Below are positions 58,791 through 64,000 of a DNA stretch of 64,000 nt, in pieces (the stretch's first letter is position 1; the number at the start of each line of letters is the position of its first letter). The translations under genes and the position numbers were made by a program. Below the pieces are notes generated by a model, which worked only from the letters and a program-made list of their open reading frames with translations, ran no database searches and had not been told where the DNA came from. Origin of the DNA: Burkholderia sp. Bp9143 (GTDB lineage: Bacteria; Pseudomonadota; Gammaproteobacteria; Burkholderiales; Burkholderiaceae); contig NZ_QTPO01000021.1 of NCBI RefSeq assembly GCF_003853645.1, positions 61,369 to 125,368 on the forward strand. Reading direction: 5' to 3'.

Positions 58791-59309
58791 ATGGCTTATA
58801 CCGGTAGATTTCTGGTGAATAACAATTTTCTGTCTCCCCTTGCCATCGATGGTTTGGGTACGTTCGATGCGTTCTCTGGCAACGGCATCTATCGGAATCG
58901 AGGGGGCTGTACGGCGGTGCCCGATAACGGCCCGATTCCTGCCGGTAAATACTGGATCGTTGACCGTCCTACAGGCGGTGTTGGGTCTCGCGCTTGGGCT
59001 TCGATAAAGGACACAGTTAATTCGGCGATTGGGAGTCCAGTAGACCATAGCGAATGGTTCGCGCTCTATCGAGATGACGGAATAATTGACGATGAAACGC
59101 TAATTACTGGCGCCAAGCGCGGACAGTTTCGATTGCATCCGGTAGGTGGTCAGGGCATTTCAATTGGCTGCATTACACTGCCGAGTCGTGTCGATTTTCT
59201 GAGAATCCGCACGGCACTTCTGCATACCAAGAAAATCCCTGCCGGCAACTCAGGGCTTAACGCATACGGAACAATCGAGGTCGTCACGTATGGCAACACT
59301 TGTCCATAG
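58791..59309 (+). CDS. Tlde1-like L,D-transpeptidase effector (DUF2778)
   Basis: The protein has 172 residues. The core RLHPVGGQGISIGCITLPS holds the DUF2778 catalytic pair His116 and Cys127, resembling L,D-transpeptidase active sites. GCTAVPDNGPIPAGKYWIVDRP is the other conserved block. Tlde1 of Salmonella is a known type VI effector that attacks peptidoglycan tetrapeptides in the periplasm of rival cells. This protein lacks a signal peptide, as expected for delivery through Hcp. GGAG precedes the ATG. The 3' end overlaps the first immunity-like gene by 20 bases. Confidence 0.88.
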   Translation: MAYTGRFLVNNNFLSPLAIDGLGTFDAFSGNGIYRNRGGCTAVPDNGPIPAGKYWIVDRPTGGVGSRAWASIKDTVNSAIGSPVDHSEWFALYRDDGIIDDETLITGAKRGQFRLHPVGGQGISIGCITLPSRVDFLRIRTALLHTKKIPAGNSGLNAYGTIEVVTYGNTCP

Positions 59310-59565
59310 GCTGTTCAAGGTGGCACTGTTCGTCGGCCTGTTCTGCATCTCCGTACCGCACGTCCATACATATCCTGTACCAATGCCAGAAAGCCAAGCG
59401 CTCGCTTGGCTACACGTTGCAAATCGGCTTGGCATTCGCGACCCCGACGATCTATACATTCCGCTCGTCCTGCTGGCTAATCTGCTCGTGGCAACGCTTG
59501 CGTATATGGCGATCATGAGACTGTGGAGGCACTATCGCGGCAAAAAAGGCCATGTCGAGAAATAG
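59290..59565 (+). CDS. Putative immunity protein 1 (small membrane protein)
   Basis: The protein has 91 residues. A hydrophobic N-terminal segment (FKVALFVGLFCISV) is followed by a ~35-residue middle part, a second hydrophobic segment (PLVLLANLLVATLAYMAIM) and a basic end (RLWRHYRGKKGHVEK). The middle part would face the periplasm, where the effector acts. The overlap with the effector gene is the classic arrangement of an immunity gene. The conserved signature with later copies is LGIRDPDDLY and WRHYR. No named family is recognised. Confidence 0.75.
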   Translation: MATLVHRLFKVALFVGLFCISVPHVHTYPVPMPESQALAWLHVANRLGIRDPDDLYIPLVLLANLLVATLAYMAIMRLWRHYRGKKGHVEK

Positions 59566-59574
59566 CGCCAGAAA

Positions 59575-59841
59575 ATAGTCTCCCTTACTCGTAGGATCTT
59601 GAAGCTCGCGCTGTTTATCGGCCTACTCTCGCTATCGCTCCGTTATGCCCGGCCATACCCCTATGAATGGACAGAAAGCCAGATGCGCGCGTGGCTGTAC
59701 ACATCACGGGCGATAGGTATCCGCGACCCCGAAGATTTGTATTTCGTGGTGTGGGTAACTATTGAACTGATCGTGGCAGTACTCGCCTACATAGCGATCA
59801 TGTGGATGTGGCGACACTATCGCGGGAAGTTCGGGGCTTAA
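59575..59841 (+). pseudogene. Immunity-like copy 2 with lost ATG start
   Basis: The coding sequence aligns with copies 1 and 3 from their first codon, but that codon is ATA (59575-59577) instead of ATG. The following residues VSLTRRILKLALFIGLL match MATFSRRLLKGFLFIGLF of copy 3. Translation could only begin at a TTG nine codons in (59599), giving 80 residues with a poor ribosome binding site. The rest, including LGIRDPEDLY and WRHYRGK, is intact. Its last codons (FGA) come from recombination with effector sequence. It may be translated by coupling to copy 1 or may be silent. Confidence 0.7.
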
Positions 59842-59890
59842 CGCATACAGAACAATTGGGGTCATCACGCATGGCAACATTTTCCCGTAG
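59834..59890 (+). pseudogene. Duplicated 3' end of the effector gene
   Basis: These 57 bases match the last 57 bases of the effector gene (59253-59309) at 48 positions and encode GLNAYRTIGVITHGNIFP plus stop, against GLNAYGTIEVVTYGNTCP plus stop. The copy is fused behind immunity copy 2 and overlaps the start of copy 3 exactly as the real effector overlaps copy 1. It shows that copy 3 arrived, or arose, together with an effector gene that has since been lost. Confidence 0.85.
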
Positions 59891-60131
59891 GCTACTGAAG
59901 GGTTTTCTATTTATCGGGCTATTTTTTATTTCAGCTCGTTATATACCGCTATCCAATAAGTGGACACCAGCTGAAGCGCGCGCATGGTGGCGTGCTTCAG
60001 AGTGGCTCGGGGTTCGCGATCCCGATGACTTGTATTTCGTGGTGTGGATGACTATCGAACTGATCGCGGCAGTGCTCGCCTATGTAGCGATTTTGCGGCT
60101 GTGGCGACACCATCGCAAAAAAGCATACTGA
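59871..60131 (+). CDS. Putative immunity protein 3
   Basis: This 86-residue relative of copy 1 has an N-terminal hydrophobic segment (LKGFLFIGLFFISA), a middle part with WTPAEARAWWRASEWLGVRDPDDLY, a second hydrophobic segment (MTIELIAAVLAYVAIL) and a basic WRHHRKKAY end. The ATG at 59871 corresponds to the copy 1 start; the frame is open further upstream but there it runs through copy 2 and effector remnants. It is intact and could protect against an effector variant. The local GC content is the lowest in the window. Confidence 0.72.
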   Translation: MATFSRRLLKGFLFIGLFFISARYIPLSNKWTPAEARAWWRASEWLGVRDPDDLYFVVWMTIELIAAVLAYVAILRLWRHHRKKAY

Positions 60132-60147
60132 GGGGTAGCGACCAAGA

Positions 60148-60255
60148 ATGGCCGCCCCCTAGACTTCTCAAAATCGCACTGTTTTTCAATCTGCTCGTTC
60201 CAACGCCTTGTTCTGCCCTCTTCCATGGGTAGACAGAAAGCCGCGCACTTACCCG
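60148..60255 (+). pseudogene. Immunity-like copy 4, frameshifted remnant
   Basis: An ATG at 60148 is followed by a stretch five bases shorter than in the other copies, which shifts the frame. The shifted frame then reads PRLLKIALFFNLL, matching the first hydrophobic segment. A TAG at 60230-60232 replaces the tryptophan codon of WTES in copy 2, and recognisable similarity ends near 60255. It is a dead fragment of a fourth copy. Confidence 0.75.
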
Positions 60256-60303
60256 ACTCAAGATTCACTGGGCACGATCCTCGCCCTTCAAGCGGTTGCA
60301 ACT

Positions 60304-60328
60304 CATTCGAGCGCGACGCGCTCGAATG
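60304..60328. repeat. 10-base inverted repeat at the end of the effector-immunity patch
   Basis: CATTCGAGCG (60304-60313) and CGCTCGAATG (60319-60328) are perfect complements with a 5-base loop. They lie between the last immunity remnant and the convergent waaA gene and mark the return to high GC. There is no T tract; a hairpin blocking transcription from both sides is plausible. Confidence 0.6.
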
Positions 60329-60349
60329 CAAGTCGCACACATACATGCC

Positions 60350-61699
60350 CTAAGCGTCCTGCCCGTCCTGCGTCGCGTGCGTGCCGTTCTCAACCGGCGG
60401 CAACAGCGCCGCAAGCACGTCGACCGAACGCGCGGTCGCGCCGCGATGGCGCGACGCGAACGCGGCACCGGCCGCGCCCATCGCGATGCGCCGCGCGTTG
60501 TCGGCGAACAGCGCGTCGAGCACGTGCGCGAGATCGAGCGGATCCGCGACCTGCATCGCCGCGCCGGCCGCGACCGCATCGGCGGTCGCCTGCGTGAAGT
60601 TGAACACGTGCGGGCCAATCAGCACCGGCTCGCCGACCGCACACGCCTCGATGAGATTCTGCCCGCCGAGCGGCAGCAGGCTGCCGCCGATGAACGCGAC
60701 GTCGCTGGCCGCGTAGTACGCGCCGAGCTCACCCATCGAATCGCCGAGCAGCACCGTCACGTCGGCCGACAGCGCTTCCGCCGCCGCGGGCCGGCCGGCC
60801 GCGAGCGCCGCCGCGTCCGCGCCCCACACTGAACGCCGCACGCACTTGAATCCGTTGCGCGCGACGAGCGCCTCGACTTCGGCGAAACGCTGCGGATGAC
60901 GCGGCACGAGAATCAGCAGCGCACCGGGCGTCCTCATCGCCGCGAACGCTTGCAGCACCAGCGCCTCTTCGTTCTCACGCGTGCTTGCTGCGACCCACAC
61001 GGGCCGCGTGCCGATCGCGTCACGCCATGCGTGGCCGCGCGCCGCCAGCTCCGGCGGCGTCGTCATGTCGAACTTCAGGTTGCCGAGCACCGCCACGTTG
61101 CGCGCGCCGAGCGACGTCAGCCGCTCCGCGTCGGCCGGGCTCTGCGCGAGCACGCGCGAGAAACCGCCGAACACATCGCGCGTCGCCGCGCCGAACTTCG
61201 CTGCGCGCCGATGCGAGCGCGCGGACATGCGCGCATTGGTCAGCACGAGCGGCACGTCCGCGCGGCGGCACTCGTCGATCAGCGTCGGCCACACCTCGGT
61301 TTCCATCACGAGGCCGAGCGTCGGCCGCCATGCGCGCAGGAAGCGCCGCACCGCGCCCGGCATGTCGTACGGCAGGTAGCAGCGCAGCACGCGGTCGCCG
61401 AAGATCTGCTCGCCGGTCGCGCGGCCGCTCGGCGTCATGTGCGTGAGCAGGATGCGCGCGTCGGGACGTGCGCGCATCAGCGCGTCGATCAGCGGCTGCG
61501 CGGCGCGCGTCTCGCCGACCGACACCGCATGCACCCAGATCAGCGGCGCGCGATCGGCCGGCGAACGGCCGGCGAGGTGACCGAAGCGCTCGCCGATGTG
61601 CTCGCGATAGCCGCGCTCCTTGCGCGAGCGCACGTAGAGCCGGATGACCGCGATCGGTGCAACGAGCCACCACAGCGCGCGATAGATCGCCCTCAGCAT
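60350..61699 (-). CDS. waaA: 3-deoxy-D-manno-octulosonic acid (Kdo) transferase
   Basis: This 449-residue inner-membrane glycosyltransferase (kdtA, GT30) adds Kdo to lipid IVA. One N-terminal hydrophobic segment anchors it. PLIWVHAVSVGETRAAQPLI, GLVMETEVWPTLIDEC and the nucleotide-sugar part PRHPQRFAEV with GGSLLPLGGQNLIEACAVG are conserved. The kdoO gene lies upstream on the same strand after a 37-base gap. Confidence 0.95.
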   Translation of the reverse strand: MLRAIYRALWWLVAPIAVIRLYVRSRKERGYREHIGERFGHLAGRSPADRAPLIWVHAVSVGETRAAQPLIDALMRARPDARILLTHMTPSGRATGEQIFGDRVLRCYLPYDMPGAVRRFLRAWRPTLGLVMETEVWPTLIDECRRADVPLVLTNARMSARSHRRAAKFGAATRDVFGGFSRVLAQSPADAERLTSLGARNVAVLGNLKFDMTTPPELAARGHAWRDAIGTRPVWVAASTRENEEALVLQAFAAMRTPGALLILVPRHPQRFAEVEALVARNGFKCVRRSVWGADAAALAAGRPAAAEALSADVTVLLGDSMGELGAYYAASDVAFIGGSLLPLGGQNLIEACAVGEPVLIGPHVFNFTQATADAVAAGAAMQVADPLDLAHVLDALFADNARRIAMGAAGAAFASRHRGATARSVDVLAALLPPVENGTHATQDGQDA

Positions 61700-61736
61700 G
61701 AGCGGACTCCGTCACCACGGAGGATGCGGTGCGCGC

Positions 61737-62621
61737 TCAAACCAGCGCCCTGCCCTGCAGGCGCTCGAGAATCCCGAGCGGCGCGCATTCGCGACGCACC
61801 ATCGCGTCGACCGGCAGGAAGAAGGTCTGCTCGAGCATGAACTGGCCGGACATCACAGCATGCGAAGTCTGATCCGAGAAACATATCCACACGCTGCCCG
61901 GCGGAAACGGCATCGTCTGCTGCGGGCAGGTCTTCTGGTAGTCGAGATCGGCCTTCATCCCGTCGTGCAGGTTCAGCATCAGGTGGTCGTACGCGCTGCG
62001 CGGCGACTTCGTCACGTGCAGCAGGTTCAGCAGCCACGCCGAACCCGGGAACTGCGGCCGAATCTTCGGCAGGAAGCGCTTCGCGACGTCCTCGAACGGC
62101 TCGCCGACGCGCCACACGCGCGGCTGGCCGGCGGGGTTCACGTTCGTGAACACGCGCAGGATCCGCTCGCCGTAGTTCGGCCGCGACGGGAACGCATCGA
62201 CGTGCAGCCGGCTGTCGTCCTTGCGCCAGGACGTCTGGCGCGTCTCGACCTGCATCAGCCGCAGGCTCGTCGGCGCGACGCGCAGCTTGCCGCGATATTC
62301 GGGAAACAGGCCGTCGACGAGCGTGCCGGCCTGCTGCTGGAAGCGCGCGACCAGCGCGCGCACGGCCGACTGCGTGACGCTGTCGCCGAGCACGCCGGCG
62401 AGCGCGCCGCCGTTCGGCGCGAGGCTGATGTTCTTGCGTTTCGGATCGGCGAGCGCCGGATCGAGCAGCGCTTCCTCGCCGCCTTCGATCACGAAGCGCA
62501 GGTGCGGGAAATACAGCACCTTGCCTTCCTCGACCGCGGCGAGCAGCTGCTCGCGCGGCGCCGACAGGTTGTGTCCGCTCCAGTCGGCGGACGGGACTTC
62601 GATGATCTGGGATTCGCTCAT
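61737..62621 (-). CDS. kdoO: Kdo 3-hydroxylase (Fe(II)/2-oxoglutarate-dependent)
   Basis: This 294-residue dioxygenase converts Kdo of lipid A to the 3-hydroxylated sugar Ko, a feature described for Burkholderia ambifaria and Yersinia. HVDAFPSRP supplies the HxD iron ligands, and the histidine in SDQTSHAVMSGQF is the likely third ligand. The sequence agrees with Burkholderia KdoO as I know it. The position between waaA and waaC fits inner-core modification right after Kdo transfer. Confidence 0.9.
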   Translation of the reverse strand: MSESQIIEVPSADWSGHNLSAPREQLLAAVEEGKVLYFPHLRFVIEGGEEALLDPALADPKRKNISLAPNGGALAGVLGDSVTQSAVRALVARFQQQAGTLVDGLFPEYRGKLRVAPTSLRLMQVETRQTSWRKDDSRLHVDAFPSRPNYGERILRVFTNVNPAGQPRVWRVGEPFEDVAKRFLPKIRPQFPGSAWLLNLLHVTKSPRSAYDHLMLNLHDGMKADLDYQKTCPQQTMPFPPGSVWICFSDQTSHAVMSGQFMLEQTFFLPVDAMVRRECAPLGILERLQGRALV

Positions 62622-62664
62622 GATCGGTTCGCGTGCGTGACAGGCAGGGCAGGCATGACGGGCA

Positions 62665-63660
62665 TTACAGCAGACCGAAGCCCGCGAGCGCCGCCTTCAC
62701 CTGCGCGATCGACGGCGGCTGCCCCGCCGTGCCGAGATTGACGACGTTCGGCGACCAATAGCCGCCGGTCCGCCAGGATGTCGCGAAATTGTACAGTTCG
62801 ACCGTCGGACGCTTCAGCGCGGCCGCGATATGAACCAGACCTGTATCAACCCCGACCGTCGCGGCCGCGCCGTCGATCAGGCCGACGACGGCCGGCAGCG
62901 ACAGCTTCGGCGGCACGATCGCCGCCGCGCCGAATTCCTTCGCGAGCCGCTCGCTGGTCGCGCGCTCCGCGTCGTTGCCCCACGGCAGCACGAGCGACGC
63001 GCCACGCCGCACGAGCGCCTGGCCGAGCTCGATCCATGCGGCGTCCGGCCACTGCTTGTCGGCACGCGATGTCGCATGCACGAACACCACGTACGGCACC
63101 GGCAGGTTCAGGCCGAGCGCCGCGACCGCGAGCGCCGCCGCGCGCGTATCGAGGCCGAAGTCGACCGGATCGGCCGGCGTCGGCGCCGGGTCGCCCAGCG
63201 CGGCCGCGACCAGCTGGCGCGAACGCTCGACCACGTGCGTGCGCGGTGCGATCGGCACGCGCTTGCGATAGAAGAAGCGCACCGGCCATTCGTAGCCCGC
63301 GCCGTCGGTGCGGTTGCCGAGGCCGGCGAGCGGGCCGCGCGCCCAGCTCGCGACCCAGGCCGTCTTGATGAGCCCCTGGCAGTCGATCACGAGGTCATAC
63401 TGCTCGGCCGCGAGGCGCTTGCGAAACGCGCGGATCTCGCGCCACGTCGCACCCGAGAACGGCTTCTTGCGCCAGCGGCGCAGCGAGAACGGCAATACGT
63501 CACGCACGCCGTCGACGAGCCGCACGAGGTCGACGAAGCTCTCCTCGACGAGCCAGTCGATCTGCGCATCGGGGTGGCGACGCCGGATATCGGCGATCAC
63601 CGGCATGTTGTGCACGACGTCGCCCAAGGACGACACGCGCACGATCAGGATCTTTTGCAC
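62665..63660 (-). CDS. waaC: Lipopolysaccharide heptosyltransferase I
   Basis: This 331-residue GT9 enzyme transfers the first L-glycero-D-manno-heptose to Kdo. It begins QKILIVRVSSLGDVVHNMPV from a GTG at 63660; the longer frame to 63738 starts inside the terminator region. TSRADKQWPDAAW, LPWGNDAERATSERLA and VGVDTGLVHIAAALKRPTV are the conserved donor-binding blocks. The order waaC-kdoO-waaA on one strand suggests a core-oligosaccharide operon. Confidence 0.94.
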   Translation of the reverse strand: MQKILIVRVSSLGDVVHNMPVIADIRRRHPDAQIDWLVEESFVDLVRLVDGVRDVLPFSLRRWRKKPFSGATWREIRAFRKRLAAEQYDLVIDCQGLIKTAWVASWARGPLAGLGNRTDGAGYEWPVRFFYRKRVPIAPRTHVVERSRQLVAAALGDPAPTPADPVDFGLDTRAAALAVAALGLNLPVPYVVFVHATSRADKQWPDAAWIELGQALVRRGASLVLPWGNDAERATSERLAKEFGAAAIVPPKLSLPAVVGLIDGAAATVGVDTGLVHIAAALKRPTVELYNFATSWRTGGYWSPNVVNLGTAGQPPSIAQVKAALAGFGLL

Positions 63661-63736
63661 GCTGAAAAAACGCCGGCGGATGGCCAGCGACAGGCATAAA
63701 GACGCGATTTTATCGCGCCCGGGGGAGCAGACAGAC

Positions 63737-63774
63737 AAAAAGCGGCCGCACGCCGTAAGCGTGCGCCGCTTTTC
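63737..63774 (-). terminator. Terminator after the phosphohexomutase gene
   Basis: AAAAGCGGC and GCACGC pair with GCGTGC and GCCGCTTTT, a 15-base stem with one bulged C. Read on the minus strand it ends in TTTTT and lies ~60 bases after the stop of the phosphohexomutase gene. Confidence 0.85.
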
Positions 63775-63835
63775 GGGGATAGCGCGACGGCTCGTTCGAC
63801 CGTCGCGCCGGCGGCGGCCCGCAGGCCGCCCAAGC

Positions 63836-64000
63836 TTAGAACGGCAGCTTGACGTCCGGCTTCGCGGCCGTCAGCACGCGGCGGAAATCCGCCTGGATGC
63901 GCTTGAGCCCTTCCTCGGTCTCCGATTCGAACCGCATCACGACGACCGGCGTCGTGTTCGACGAACGCGCGAGGCCGAAGCCGTCCGGGTACTCGACGCG
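63836..64000 (-). CDS. Phosphomannomutase/phosphoglucomutase, C-terminal end (cut by window edge)
   Basis: The last 54 codons are visible and read GFGLARSSNTTPVVVMRFESE, the phosphate-binding C-terminal domain of the AlgC/ManB family of alpha-D-phosphohexomutases. The enzyme interconverts hexose 1- and 6-phosphates for LPS and exopolysaccharide precursors. The active-site serine region lies outside the window. A terminator separates it from waaC. Confidence 0.88.
   Translation of the reverse strand, partial: RVEYPDGFGLARSSNTTPVVVMRFESETEEGLKRIQADFRRVLTAAKPDVKLPF

Noticed and set aside
59802..59870. Longer N-terminus for immunity copy 3
   Set aside because: The extra 23 codons run through the end of copy 2 and the effector remnant in a third frame; the ATG at 59871 aligns with the copy 1 start.
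60044..60232. A 62-codon frame covering the end of copy 3 and part of copy 4
   Set aside because: It begins inside copy 3 in another frame; only its last third is homologous, so it is a by-product of the copy 4 frameshift.
58160..60345. Insertion sequence or transposon around the effector-immunity patch
   Set aside because: No transposase, terminal inverted repeats or target duplications were found; the only repeat is a local hairpin at 60304-60328.

Overview
The window looks like a piece of the main chromosome of a Burkholderia, most likely a Burkholderia cepacia complex species. The grounds are the high GC content with GC-rich third codon positions, a glucokinase fused to an RpiR-type regulator next to zwf and pgl, a Kdo 3-hydroxylase between waaA and waaC, a RibBA with a degenerate second domain, and the general gene order. 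The species call is inference. Both ends cut genes: ftsK at the left, a phosphohexomutase at the right.

Layout. 1-4.2 kb: ftsK (partial), trxB, an Smr-domain gene and a TRIC-type membrane protein. 4.2-13.3 kb: a sugar-uptake and glucose-breakdown block, with a four-gene ABC importer on the minus strand divergent from zwf-pgl-glk/regulator on the plus strand. The zwf promoter carries a HexR-type palindrome and the importer promoter a different palindrome. 13.3-22.9 kb: an MFS exporter, hemL, the riboflavin genes ribD, ribE, ribBA and ribH, nusB and an aminotransferase. 22.9-33.4 kb: a lytic transglycosylase with a candidate small RNA upstream, ubiD, a LysE-type exporter, a secreted Pro/Tyr-rich protein, a Rossmann protein, YggT, DUF190-crcB, a secreted sedolisin, a sirtuin and a Nudix hydrolase. 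33.4-40 kb: a DeoR-type regulator, a split chromate-transporter pair, a D-tartrate dehydratase-like enzyme, a GABA-type permease, an AraC-type regulator and a cupin. 40-46.3 kb: tRNA-Gly(CCC), trmB, uppP, a lipoprotein, a YkgJ-type protein, hemN, a Pcm-like methyltransferase and a rhodanese.

46.3-58.1 kb is a complete urea-use block: the urea importer urtABCDE, then the urease set ureD-ureABC-ureEFG. Near-consensus sigma-54 promoters stand before urtA and before ureA, so uptake and hydrolysis are probably switched on together under nitrogen limitation.

58.2-60.3 kb is the most unusual part: a lower-GC patch with an hcp gene of the type VI secretion system, a Tlde1-like L,D-transpeptidase effector (His116, Cys127), and a row of four related small membrane-protein genes that look like its immunity gene and duplicates at different stages of decay. 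One copy has lost its ATG, one carries the copied 3' end of the effector gene in front of it, and one is a frameshifted, stop-containing remnant. No transposase or integrase accompanies it. 60.3-64 kb returns to core lipopolysaccharide genes on the minus strand: waaA, kdoO, waaC and the partial phosphohexomutase.
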